Assembly: GCF_010015445.1 (NCBI RefSeq)
Contig: NC_053134.1
Coordinates: 7,043,636 to 7,107,635, forward strand
Direction of reading: 5' to 3'
DNA: 64,000 bases
Source: Perca fluviatilis
Taxonomy: Eukaryota; Chordata; Actinopteri; Perciformes; Percidae
Under the pieces are notes generated by a model. The model did no database searches. It saw only the letters and a list, made by a program, of their open reading frames with translations, and had not been told where the DNA came from. The stretch's first letter is position 1; every line of letters starts with the position of its first letter. Made by a program: the position numbers and the translations under genes. Shown one piece after another: positions 34,561 to 45,869 of the stretch.

Positions 34561-37264
34561 TTACCTGACATCGTGGAAGTAGAGGTTGGCACATAGACAC
34601 AGCAGCAAGATGGACGCCAGCATGTAGTAGATCAGATTCCTGAATTTAGGCTCCAGGTCGCCCTGCCGGTACCAGAATATCTGACAGGGAGAAACATGAA
34701 TAAAAAGGTCCTTGTTATTGCACAAATTTCACAGATAAAAAAAAAAAAAAAAGAATATTTATAAATGTAGTTTGACTTAAACTGATCTCACTGAAAATTT
34801 GACATCACTAACCCACAAAACATTTCTTGTCCACTGTTCATTATAGTTTTACAAGAAACATTCAGTGGCAAGGAACGCTCAGAATTATTGTTTTAATTAT
34901 TCTATTAATTCTAAAGCTATACAGCATATTTTTTGTTTCCCCCATGAGGAATTTTAAGTCATAGGAACCATTCTGTCTGCGCATCCACACGATTAATCAA
35001 CTTCAATTGGCTAATGATTGATTAATCTACTAATTGTTTCAGCCCTAGTTGCAACACTGACTCCCTGAAAGCATTTTTTTTAAACTGTGAAACTACAGAA
35101 AGTTCCCAAAAAATATTTTCTGAATTGAACATTTACATGGATTTTCTTTTCTTTAAATATTTAAAATCTAAGGCCTTTATTCACAAATCGTTTTCTTACA
35201 GCAACAGAAAATATAGACCTACTGTGTAGCTTTAAAGTGAGGTATTCTCTATACACAAGACCTTTCAATCAACAGCAGAAAATACAAAATGGATGTAAAA
35301 ACCTGGCAATGTAACTTAATAAAAAGGTTGTTTGTCCTACTTTCTAAGTTATTATAATTGCTATGATTTCTACTGAAAATAAAGAGCCTTAAAGATGAAA
35401 AAACATTGTATTTACCAGCACTAAAGCAGATCCACATGCTAACAGGATGCACACGGCAAAGAAGACATTGAGCGGTCGTGGAGGCAATGAGGGGAACACA
35501 AAAGAACTGATAACAGTCACCTGGAAGACAAAACAGGACAAACGTTAAAGACACTTAAACATGAGGAAACTGACTTCCTCAATGAATAATAATAATCTTG
35601 ATCTTGGGTTTTCCAGAGCTGCTAAATCTATCTCGCACCTCGAGATCTGGACAGTCGCCTGGATCTATGACACTGCTGGCTTCATGTATCTGTTATGCCA
35701 TGTCTGGAACTTTTACAAAAATTTAACTTGGTCCAACTTAAGTCAGATTGCCGTCACGTAAACGTGATTCAGGTGGATACTCAAACATGTCAAACTGCAA
35801 CCACATTTGTATAACATGGTGCACGTCTGAAATGGGCTCCTTTTAAGAAGGCAGACAGTGATGGAGGGATGTGTATATGTGTTGATTTTCTACAGAAAGT
35901 CAGTGTGTAGTAACACTAGTCACTTTGAAGAAGGAGAAGTAAGAGTTCAATCACTGTTTTTTTTACTGCAAACACCCTTTTCCTCTTCGCTTAGTAGTCA
36001 AAAGGTAGACATCCAGATTTGTTGTAGACAAGGAAAGTGATTCTCAACATGACAAATTGCTCAAGTGTAGGTCTCGTGGCGCCACAGTTCAGCCTTTTTA
36101 AGACCCTTTAATGCTAAGACTGAAACTATAAAGAGTTGAATAAGAAAGTAAAACATCAGAAAATTGATTATTGAAAGGCCCTTGATGTGTTCAGTGAAGC
36201 AAACATGCAACACGATGTACTACGAGCACTTTGCGTAAACCCTAACTAAACTAAACCCCAAACTAATCAGCTATCAGATCAGTTATAACCATTCTAGACT
36301 TAAAAAGGCACACTACACACCCTGTCTAATGGCAATAGTGGAAATCAAAAGCTAAACACATTCCAAGTAAAAGCACATCAATGTCTCTACATAACATGCA
36401 TTTTCAAAGTTATGGTGCACTTCAGAAATACTGATTTAACTTACTACAGTCATTAGGAGCAGATAAAAATGGAAGAAAGTGCTTAAATAAAACAAATATA
36501 CATTTTGTGACATAATGACAACATGTTGCTGCCTCGGCTTAATTTTCAGCTTCTGAATTCACAAAATGATTTACTTTGGTGCCACATCTACAATCGTAGA
36601 GGAGGATTTCAATAATTGCCATTTGAATATTGCACTTCATAAACATCACGATCACTACATCACTACATACAGTACACCAGCGATGCTGCAGAAGATTGGT
36701 ACTCACTAAAACAACCAGAGACGTGAATCCCCCCACTGCCAGGTTGATGATTCGATCCTGCGAGAAAGACAGTTTATACAAATTAAAACATGTAATGTCT
36801 GCCATCTTTGTACTCTACAAGACACTTTTGTTGTCTGTGTATCTAAAGGCTGATGTATCTTATTCCTTAGAACTATTATTGTCCAAAAACTGCGCACTAC
36901 CAGGTGAGCTACCCAGGCACCCTCTAATGTGTATTTCATATTAATTTAAGTTTTCTTACTCTAACTCTTCCACACAAGTGCCTGGATTTGGATTTTAACT
37001 TTTTTGAAACCCTACTCATGGATGTAAGCACAGTTTTTCTCCTTCAGAGAGCAGCAGGGTTTGTATGGGACACCAGTAGTGTCCTGCTACCATTTCTCTG
37101 ACTTCATATTAAACACTTTTTTTCACATTTTGTTGTGAAATAGTGAAATGTATACTGAATTAAGCAAGTATTAAAAGTTTACAAACCCGTGCTGAGGTCT
37201 CCCCAAACAGTGGTCTGTTGTCCATGCCGCTGGTGCCGTACGTCCTGGTGTTGAAGTCATCCAT
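34561..37264 (-). CDS. tmem243: TMEM243 membrane protein
   Basis: Coding exons on the minus strand are 37264-37187, 36757-36707, 35520-35416 and 34680-34561 (with TAA). All junctions are phase 0 with GT-AG borders. The 117-aa product (human is about 118) begins MDDFNTRTYGTSGMDNRPLF, then GETSAR-DRIINLAVGGFTSL, SSFVFPSLPPRPLNVFFAVC and FWYRQGDLEPKFRNLIYYM, and ends CANLYFHDVR. This matches TMEM243 (formerly C7orf23) along its whole length. Hydrophobic segments at about residues 28-48, 57-79 and 90-112 indicate an integral membrane protein; TMEM243 is usually predicted to span the membrane several times. Its biochemical role is not established. The start is the first ATG in a GCCATGG context; an adjacent ATG at 37260 is out of frame. 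Confidence 0.94.
34911..34995 (-). mobile_element. Fragment of a TIR repeat (GTCGCCCCCATGAGGAATT family)
   Basis: Contains CTAAAGCTATACAGCATATT, CCCCCATGAGGAATTTTAAG and TCTGCGCATCCACACG. It matches one terminal part of the repeats at 37820-38134 and 56951-57326. It lies in the last tmem243 intron. Confidence 0.6.
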
Positions 37265-37470
37265 GGCCGGCTCGGCAGGCACCAACACTCCGCACCGACC
37301 GCTCGCCTCTCAGCAGCGCCGCCTCCTGGAGACACTGGGCCAGTGCTGCATGCTAGCTAGCTAGCTAGCTTCCAGCTGCCTCCCTTTGCACAGAGTCAGG
37401 GAAGCCGTCAGCGTCAACAGACTGAAGGGGACATTATGGTGGAGGACTCTGATGGTCAGGTGGGTTAGTT
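37265..37470 (-). promoter_or_regulatory. tmem243: tmem243 5' UTR / proximal promoter
   Basis: CpG-rich sequence upstream of the ATG (CCGACCGCTCGCC, AGCAGCGCCGCC). It contains a short (CTAG)n run, GCTAGCTAGCTAGCTAGC, at about 37352-37369. On the minus strand, a possible splice acceptor, TATTTCACAG, lies about 220 bp upstream, so a further non-coding 5' exon is possible. Confidence 0.4.
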
Positions 37471-37819
37471 TCTTTACCTGTGAAATACAAAAATCACAAC
37501 CGGAAATGATTACAAAGGGTGAATTCCACAATCAGACAACAGAAAGTCCCTCACAAAAACATCACGGTTTCCTGTAACATCCTGCCTTGATGGACTCGGC
37601 TACAAGGAAGTTTACGAGTTTGCTCCTTTCTGTTTTATTTTATGTGCCTTGTTGTACTGTTTTTGTTCGTCAAATGTACAAACAAAAAAAATCAATAAAT
37701 ACATGTTTAAAAAAAAAAAAAAAAGTTTGAGTTTCACATAAAATCTATGTTCCAAAATGTATCTTCCACATTTATTCCACATAAAATCTCCTAAATCTCA
37801 CAAAGATGTTATTTATGTT

Positions 37820-38134
37820 TAAAGCTTTAGCGCGTAACTTTTTGATATTAATGAACGTCCGTTACATTCAAGCCATCGCCAAATGAGTTGCTACAAAGCT
37901 AATGAAGACTATCAGCTCCACACAACTCTCTCTGGATTTCTCAGTATGACTATGTTCAGAAGATTGTGTCGTCCAGTGAAGATAATGACCTCTTCTGAAG
38001 AGTCCATCATGTTGAAATGGGAGGGGGCTGTGAGCGATCACGGAAGGCTTGTATCATGTGGATGCGCAGACAGTGTTGTTGTCATTACTTAGAATTCCTC
38101 ATGGGGGCGACAGAAACTACACACTATAGCTTTA
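37820..38134 (+). mobile_element. TIR repeat (GTCGCCCCCATGAGGAATT family), copy A
   Basis: The ends TTAAAGCTTTAGCGCGTAAC and, inverted, TTAAAGCTATAGTGTGTAGT form a 20-bp imperfect TIR. The body includes TGAACGTCCGTTACATTCAA, TCTGGATTTCTCAGTATGAC and GAATTCCTCATGGGGGCGAC. A reverse copy lies at 56951-57326. The target-site duplication is not resolved. Confidence 0.72.
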
Positions 38135-41100
38135 AGTTTAGATTGTTTTTTATTTTAAGGTTTACCTTTACGAAAAAATTATTTAACTTCTGCAATAACT
38201 ACTGTTATTTTAAAATTCTTATTTCTATTAAAGCTAAAACAATCAGTCAATTCATTGATTAATTGAATAAGATATTTTTCGATTACTCGTTAAGGTCCTT
38301 TAAAGCAAAAATGCCAAACATTTGCTGATCCTGCTTCTCAAAATTGGAAGATTTTCTGCTTTTCTCTGTTTTGTATCATCATTCACTGAATATCTTTGTG
38401 TTTTGGACTGTTGATGGGACCAAACAAGATATTTGGAGACGTCACCTTGTATCCTGGGAATATTAGATGGCCTTTAAAAAAAAAAAAAAAAAAAAAAGGA
38501 CATTTGATAGATGAAAACATTTAATGTAACAATCAATAGTTTAACTAATAATTGTTAGTTGCTGCCCTAAATGTTATTATTTTGTGTGCACTCTGGCAAT
38601 AGCCTAGCAGTCAATTATAATATATTAGGACACTGAGTTATTGTGTTTTTATGAATAAACAGTTTCTCTAACAGAAGATGGTGGTTTTCTTTCTGTGGAA
38701 GTCAAAACGCTGCTGATTAAAACACAAAAAGAAAACAGTTTTTTTTATTACAGCTCATTTGGTTTCACTTCCTATATTTTCAGGTGTCATAACCACAAGT
38801 CAGTTCTATCTTTCAAAAAAAAAAAAAAATAATAGGTAGCGATGATGATGATGATAGCGGTTTAAAAGAGGAACCTGAAATCACAACAAAGTTGAACTTT
38901 ATTCTGATTCAGCTACAATGTGAAAGTCTATTTTTCTGTCTAACAGACTGGTTAATCTAAAAATGGAACCTGTTATTTCCAAACATAAAGTGTGCAACTA
39001 TTCTGATAATTGATTAATCATTTAAGTAATTTTTGAGCCAAACCTCATAACCCATTCTCTGATTCCAACTTCTCACATGGGAGGATGTGCTGCTTTGCTG
39101 TTTTATATGATTATAAACTGAATAGCTCGGTGTTTTGGACAGTTGATAACGCTAAATAAGACATTTGAATGCGCCCCACTGGGCTCTGGGAACTTCCGGG
39201 TACAGAACAGATAAGAAGTGGACGTTATGGAGAGATTGTTCCTCAATTTGAATGAACTTTGAACCTCTACTTAAAATCATGTGTAGTTTCCCTGATGGGA
39301 TAGAGACCTTATATTAAACGATAGATAATGTATTTAAAAAGAGAACTGTCCTTTATTGCCTGATGTAGGATCGTTAACTGTAAATAGAAATATGGATATT
39401 TTTTACCCGAAAAACATACAGGGAGCATGTAAAAGTACTTCTTTTCTGAGCTTTGCCTTCAGTCTTCCTCTCATGCTTCGAAAAACCCTTACCAACCTGC
39501 ACTAATAATGAAGAATAATTGACTGAAGTTTGTTTCTGCCATGTGTTGAAGAGGCCCAGGAGAAAACAACCCTGAGTAACTTGAGTTTGAGAGCTCTGAT
39601 CTAATGAAATACATGTGTGAAACAAGCTGTGAAATACATTCTGCTTTTGTACATTCAAATTTTTGAAATTCAAAAACTTCCCGGGAGAAATTTCCAGTGT
39701 CTTTGTTTGATTTTAACTCTCAAACATCCATCATATTCTAGAAATAACACAACCAGACGGCAGATTATTAGCTCAGAGCAGCAGAGGCAAGGGAAAGTTA
39801 CGGCCCAGTGCGCAGTTACAAACCAACGCACCATCCCGTTTCAGTTTGCACAGCTGGTGGCATCAGCTCATGTTCAGACACAACTAAACTAAATTCTCCT
39901 AATCTGATTATTTTCATGAGGATTACGAAATACGTATTAACTGCTGAGGCAAGTTCAGAGGAGATGGGAATGACAACACTTCTAGAAAGATTACAGTATA
40001 CTTCTCTAACATTAGTTTCACACCACGTCTTCAGGGAGGGTTAAACAACTTAATTTCACAAAGACAGCAGCTGCGGTTGCTGCTTCCTTTCTGGGTCAGA
40101 AGGCAGCAGGAAAGGAAATAAAACCCTCGCAGAGCTTTCTCAGCAGAAAACACAGTGGAAAACAAGAGCTTCATTTTAAACTGGCATAAAACCAGCCTAA
40201 AGCTACATTCCTCCAGAGCCTTGTGATTCACTAGGCTGCTTAGAAAGAGACCCTACGACTTAACTGAGTTTAGAAGAAACATATTTGTTTCAGGTGTGAG
40301 CCGACCGTACAAACCGAGTAACGGCACCTCCTAAAAACCTTGATAAGGTATATGTCATTTACCAACAAGTAAGTGTAGCATATACAAAGGTATATTAATT
40401 TAAGCAGGTAAGCATTATATTGGTCTCATGTTATTATAAGACCAAAACAATCTGAAAACGTCGGAATCTGTTGCTCGAGAAATCAACTAATTCAGATTTT
40501 GATTATCAGTTATTTGTGGGAAATAATTGATTCATCCATTAGTCTATGAAATGTCAAGTGACAAAGGCCTATTACAAGTCCTGAGAAATGTCTTGTTTTT
40601 GTTGCAACAACAGTCCAAAACTCAAATATATTCAATTTACTATCATAAGACATTCACCAAGTATTCAAAATTAAGAAGCTAAAACCAGTGATTTAAAACA
40701 AATGCGTTCTAATTGATTAATCAACTAGTTGTTTCAGGGTCTATAACTAATTCTGGCAAACTAATAAATTCATAAAACCAGATGAAAGTTTTGTTGTTGA
40801 AAATAAGACCTACTAAAAAACAATTTAAGATAAATGAATGACTTTTTCGGATATTTGGAGAGATTTCAAAACATTTTAAGGACCTGCAGACACCTTGGTT
40901 TAATTTGTATTTCAACCACTTTTTAAATAAATGTCAACATACAGAATAGGTTCAATCCCATAATTACCCCATCTGGGTGCAATGACAGTCGATACTGAAC
41001 AATGTAATAAATTAGAGGCAAAAATAAAGAGCGGTAAGGGCAAATGTCGATGAGTAAATCAACTTTAAGCTTCAGAGAGCCCTTGCTCTAAAAAGGAAGT

Positions 41101-43325
41101 GAAGCATGTTTATCTTGGGAATTTAAGGAAAGACACTACAGGTGAATAGGGAAAATATTTTAACTAGTTGATTAGTTCCACAGTATTGTTTGTTCTTTTT
41201 TTATGCACAAATCAGAAAAATACTATCATCAGCCATAAAAAAAAAACTATTTTTGCCACATTTTTAGGTATACAATATTGCATACATCAGGGTATGAAGG
41301 ACATATCTGTGAAAATCTTCAGAATATAGATAGGAATTAAACTGCAAAGTTTGGTGTGTAAGTGCTACTGAAGTGGAGATTTCTGGCTCGGAGTATAAGC
41401 AAAACTTATTTTGAGAAAAAGGCCTTTAAAGATAAATTCACACATGTTGTAACTATAAGACACTACAGGTGAATATAGTTAAACATTTGAACTAACATAT
41501 CATCATGAAACTTCCCCAGTTAATGGCTTACATTAAGATAAGTTCTCTGAAATTTTAATGCAAATTAGGCATTATAAATTATCATTATTAAGCCCAACTT
41601 TTGATGAATTTAGGAGAAATCTACAGGCGCAAATAGACAAAGTGTAGCAAAATAAACATGTGTATGTTGGATTTCTTTGTTTTTCACTAGTTAAGAAGAC
41701 ATGTTAGCTAAATTGCCCAAAATCTCCAATTTGAAAGATAGTTTTTTTTCCCTGTAGTGTCTCCCCTTAAAAAGATCAAATCTGCAGCAAAACACCTGAA
41801 TGTCAACAACAAACGACTGAGACAACCACACACCATTTCTGTGACAGCTACTTACTAACGTTATATTGATTACTTATAGCTTACCTTGCTAGCAAAAGCT
41901 AAGCAAATACCTTCAACTTTAACCCAAAAAGGTTGTTAGCCGATTAAAGAGGGTAACCATATGTTTCCGTAAGTGGAGAACAAGCCGTAAACACCCATTA
42001 TATTGTGTTATTAATACTTCAAACCAGGTATAAATGATGACTATAAACGCTACCTTCACTACTGTTAGCTTACTTGAGCTTTAACGTTACAAGGCCAACT
42101 CTAAAGCAGGTTGCTAACGAAGCTAAGCTAACCATCCAGAACTGTAGAGAAGAATGAATACATTTAAGAGCTGGTGAAAAAGATGATAAGCGAATGTTTC
42201 TGCTATTTGACTTTGCTAGCCCACTTGCCTTACAACCTCCGTGTTGACTCCGGTGGAAACATAACTTCAGAAAAGCCGAGCAATAGGGTCGAGAAATTAA
42301 AGGGAATAAACCCGGTAGCTTCAGTTCAAGCTGTTAAAGGCGAGTTCAATTACTGTTGAGCCGACATGGCTTGTATGGCAGGTTCACTGACGCACACCGT
42401 GACGCACACGCCGCTCGCCCAACTTCATTCAAAAATCAAGCCATATACATGCTATTTTGTAACGACTCACTAAAGACCACCCGTTGTATAGTAATATTAG
42501 ATTGCATTTAACCCCAGAAGAATATTACCATCCTTGAAATTATCCCCAAAAAATGGCAAAAAAAACTTTGCATTACTCACATGCCTTGCTGTCTCGGGGG
42601 CTGTCTGGTGCAGCAGGGTGCAGTCACGTCAGTTTGTGTATTTCTCTGCGCAGCACCACGGGGTCAACTTTCTTTCTAATTACAAGTTAATAAAGCATAA
42701 ATCTCTCATTCTCCAAGCAGCTAAATCAGCGATATGTCCTTGATCTGGTGGGGGGAAAACAACCCAGATCTGAGAGCCAATACGTAATCTCACCCCTCAT
42801 GTTACCATCACATGAGGAGAGTGTGATAGGCCTAGCGTTTAATCCTAATCACAGCAAAAGAAACTTTCAGTCACATTTTTAAACAGGTCATGTTACAGTG
42901 AATGGGCATGAAATCTCTCCTCATTAAACCATGTAGCTTAATATTGAAAGTTGCAATAATGTTATTGAAACTATTACTGAAATTGATCTCATTAAAAATT
43001 GTTCAGAGCTACTAGAACACTACATACAATTTAAGCTCAGGCATACATGACTTATTTGCAACTACAACTACAGAATGAATATAAATGTATAAAAGAATCT
43101 CATTTACAGGGGCAAAATTAAATGTCAACTTTGCTGTTTTTGGTGCAACACACTTCTGTCAGAACAGGCAAATACTTAGATGACTTTAAGGTGAACTATT
43201 CCTTTAGCAAAACCATGCAGAGGAATACTTGTGTTCACTCTGTGAAAAACAAAAGTCACTGGTCCAAGAGAAACACAATCACACACTGTTTACAAATCAA
43301 CTCCCATGTGCAGTTTTAAAATCCA
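38135..43325. other. Gene-poor spacer between tmem243 and meig1
   Basis: No exon was recognised. Fragments of a dispersed ATTAATCGATTAATT / ATGCCAAACATTTGCTG family occur at about 38229-38470, 38990-39215 and 40480-40740. A poly-A run lies at about 38477-38497. Around 42230-42420 there is a CpG-richer patch (GACGCACACCGTGACGCACA, CGCCGCTCGCCC) that could be a promoter or distal regulatory element, but no transcript can be tied to it. Confidence 0.5.
38229..38470. repeat. Dispersed repeat (ATCGATTAATTG ... GCCAAACATTTGCTG family)
   Basis: Contains TCATTGATTAATTG, ATGCCAAACATTTGCTGATC, CTGAATATCTTTGTGTTTTG and GACGTCACCTTGTATCCTGG in that order. The same ordered motifs recur, more or less decayed, at about 38990-39215, 40480-40740, 49380-49680 and 51940-52125. 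A part of it occurs at about 11935-12010. The class is not known to me. Confidence 0.6.
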
Positions 43326-43331
43326 TTTATT
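43326..43331 (-). terminator. meig1: meig1 polyadenylation signal
   Basis: AATAAA on the minus strand, about 115 bp downstream of the meig1 stop codon and the first canonical hexamer after it. Confidence 0.6.
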
Positions 43332-43444
43332 AAAAACAGAGAGGCCATCTTCTTCTTCAAAGGGGAAGTATCTGTGCCTATAGTTTTTGTCGTCAGGCTA
43401 CCGTTATATTATCATAACGATAAATGGATGGAGTCGAGAACACC

Positions 43445-43992
43445 TTAATATGCATAAACTTTGACTTTGTAGAGATCACGGTCTTCACATTCCCTTTTCC
43501 TGCTGTAGTAATAAAATGTGTTGTCTCGACGTTGGAGCTTCTTCACAAAGCCGGACTCTGGCCATTTGTCAATCTGAGACAAACACAGAAAAAGAGACAG
43601 GGATGATAGTTATAACTGACTATGCCTCTTGCATGTATATAGCATTTGTTATTTTAATGGAACTCCTGTATCCTCTATATGGAGCACTTCTTTTGGAACT
43701 CTGTTCATCTTTTTTATTTAAAAGGACACACTGCCAACAAGTTTCTTTTAGGTAGGCTACTGTTGAATGGACACAGCAGGTCTTTTATCAAGGTCAATTA
43801 TATTTGTGAATCAATGACACAGTTACACATTCAGATCAGAATATTTACCAAGATCCCTTGTTTGACTTGTATGTACTCCATTTCATCTCTGTAGCCGGCC
43901 TCCTGGAATCTGAATAGATTTTCCACCTCTGCTGTCCATCCTTTGGCTCTGCTCATGGACTTTGGCTTGGAGTTGTTATCAGTACAGGACAT
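43445..43992 (-). CDS. meig1: MEIG1, meiosis/spermiogenesis-expressed protein 1
   Basis: Two coding exons on the minus strand: 43992-43849 (48 codons, donor GTAAAT) and 43573-43445 (acceptor GTTTGTCTCAG, ending TAA). The 90-aa product (human is 88) contains [57 protein letters not shown] and YYYSRKREC, and ends YKVKVYAY, aligning with MEIG1 throughout. In mice MEIG1 binds PACRG and is needed to move cargo such as SPAG16 along the manchette during sperm-tail assembly; this is family knowledge. It is a soluble protein without signal peptide or membrane segment. The transcription start probably lies near 45.4 kb, next to dclre1c, so a non-coding first exon and a long 5' intron are inferred. Confidence 0.94.
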
Positions 43993-44277
43993 GGTGGTGA
44001 TGCTGAAATATGTCATAGAAATTAACAGTTTCTTAAATTCCTGGTCATAAGACTGGTATCTGATGACTAACAAAACAGGGAAAGAAATGCCTTTTAATTG
44101 GGTCATAATTGACTCATCAGTTACTTTTACTAAAACCAAGCTGGAGCAGGAAGTAAATAACAGTATATTGAGGTTCAAACGAAGCTGGACTGATCTGAAC
44201 TGCTTTATTGTCTTAAATTTCACTTTATGAATTTTTTTTAACATTAATATGAGTTCACCCAGCCTGTCTATGGTCCC

Positions 44278-44772
44278 CCAGTGGCTAGAAATGGCGATAG
44301 GTGTAAACCGAGCTCTGGGTATCCTGCTCTGCCTTTGAGAAAATGAAAGCTCAGATGGGCCGATCTGGAATCTTCTCTTTATGAGGTCATAAGGAGCAAG
44401 GTTACCTCCCCTTTCTCTGCTTTGCCCGCCCAGAGAATTTGGCCCTACCATGAGAGAGAGACATCATGGATTTCAAAGGAGCAAAGTGGCAGTTGGTCAA
44501 GGCCACACCTCCACCCTCCACCTTGCCCCCCCTCTCTCCTCCTCAATAGCTACAGACACAGAAATGGCACATCCTAAGGAAAGCTCATTGTGGGACTGGC
44601 TCTAGTGGCTGTAATTCTGCACCAAGGCTGAATTTCGGGAAAGAGACTTCAGATACAGTATTAGGGGACCACTAAGGTCTATATAAAAGAGACTTCAGAT
44701 ACAGTATTAGGGGACCACTAAGGTCTAGCTATATAAAACTATCCAAAGAGCACCATGTCATGGGACCTTTAA
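44278..44772 (-). mobile_element. Dispersed fish repeat, reverse copy, with internal tandem duplication
   Basis: This is the reverse complement of the repeat at 30581-31188 (shared GGACCTTT, CTACAGACACAGAAATGGC, CCGAGCTCTGGGTATCCTG) without the nested MITE. Within it a block of about 47 bp starting AAAGAGACTTCAGATACAGT is directly repeated (about 44639-44685 and 44686-44736). Confidence 0.72.
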
Positions 44773-45413
44773 CACAAAAACAAACACGTTTCTACTGTGC
44801 ACTAGATAGTAGGGGGATTCAGATTTAACCAGGCAATGTAAATATTTGGCTCCATTCTAGATTTTCGAAAGGATAAGCAAAGACACTTATTGGTACAACA
44901 ATGCATAAAAGTTTAAACATTTCGGCATGCAAATGACCCACAAAGCAGCACTAACTGTCCGATGGAACTGGCTTATTTTGGCAGAGGAATACTGTGTCAC
45001 CTTCCCTGTCATAAAACGGGACCTTTTACAAAAAATAGTTCCGCTTGATGCATTACAGTGTATGCCGAACTAAATAATCGACACTACCAATTAGTAGAAG
45101 ATCTAAAAGAAAAGTATATGGTATTCGTTTATTTAAATATAAACAGTGATACTTTAAAATACAACAATTTTGAATCAAGTTTCGCGCGTTTCGGGCTAAC
45201 GTTACAACGACGACAATAACCTCGGCTTTTTTATAACGTCAGTTGACAAGATCGCACAGTCTCATATACTCACATTTGCACACATTACATCATATCATAT
45301 ATAGTTTTTACATTAAAATACTGGTGGCAGGTGACTTACATGACTTTTTTTAAATGAGTTTCTTTCCTTTTCGTTAGCAAGTGATGACAGTTAACCTCTA
45401 CGGCTTCTGTTTG

Positions 45414-45427
45414 GTTGCCCGGTTACC
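45414..45427. promoter_or_regulatory. Candidate RFX X-box
   Basis: GTTGCCCGGTTACC is an imperfect inverted repeat close to the RFX-factor consensus (GTTRCC, short spacer, GGYAAC), with one mismatch in the second half-site. It lies between the divergent genes. RFX2 is known to drive many spermiogenic and ciliary genes, which would suit meig1. The link is inferred from position and motif only. Confidence 0.4.
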
Positions 45428-45869
45428 GTGAACTTTCTTCTTCTGTGTTGGAGGACAGAGGCCAAACGTATTGAAAGCTTCCAGGAGATGGCGCCAAATG
45501 ACTTGGCAGCAAAACAATAAAGAAACGGACTAACTAATACAGTATGGTAAAACATTATTACTCTGGTATTTAAGGAAAGGAAGCACATGTTAAGCAAAGT
45601 GTAAAAGAAAATCTGAAGAACGAGGTTTAGTTAAAGAAGAATACCATCATATAAATTGACAATAGATGGCGGTAACGCCCACTAAATGCCAAGAACCGTA
45701 CTAAAAACAAACGACGAAGAAGAGTCACTGAAATTGATGGGCGGGACAAACAAACAGGCGATGTCAACAAAATAGCTGTCTGTCTATCCGCTGGAAACAA
45801 TGCTTGATTAATTTAACACGATACCACCAACCGGTTCCTCGCATTAACAGTCTATGGTTCCGCGTAAAG

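Larger units (their letters stand above)
43993..45869. promoter_or_regulatory. Shared upstream region of meig1 (-) and dclre1c (+)
   Basis: The two genes are head-to-head with 1.9 kb between start codons. The left part probably holds the meig1 5' intron, including a dispersed repeat at 44278-44772. The right part (about 45180-45870) is CpG-richer (TTTCGCGCGTTTCGGGC at 45180), carries the X-box-like motif at 45414 and probably holds both start sites. Confidence 0.5.

Noticed and set aside
43831..44451. A 206-codon minus-strand open frame covering meig1 exon 1
   Set aside because: Only its C-terminal part (from 43992) is meig1. The upstream extension runs through a dispersed repeat and matches nothing in MEIG1.
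45804..45869. Upstream in-frame ATG for dclre1c
   Set aside because: It adds 22 residues absent from Artemis, whereas starting at 45870 puts the catalytic residues exactly at the human numbers.
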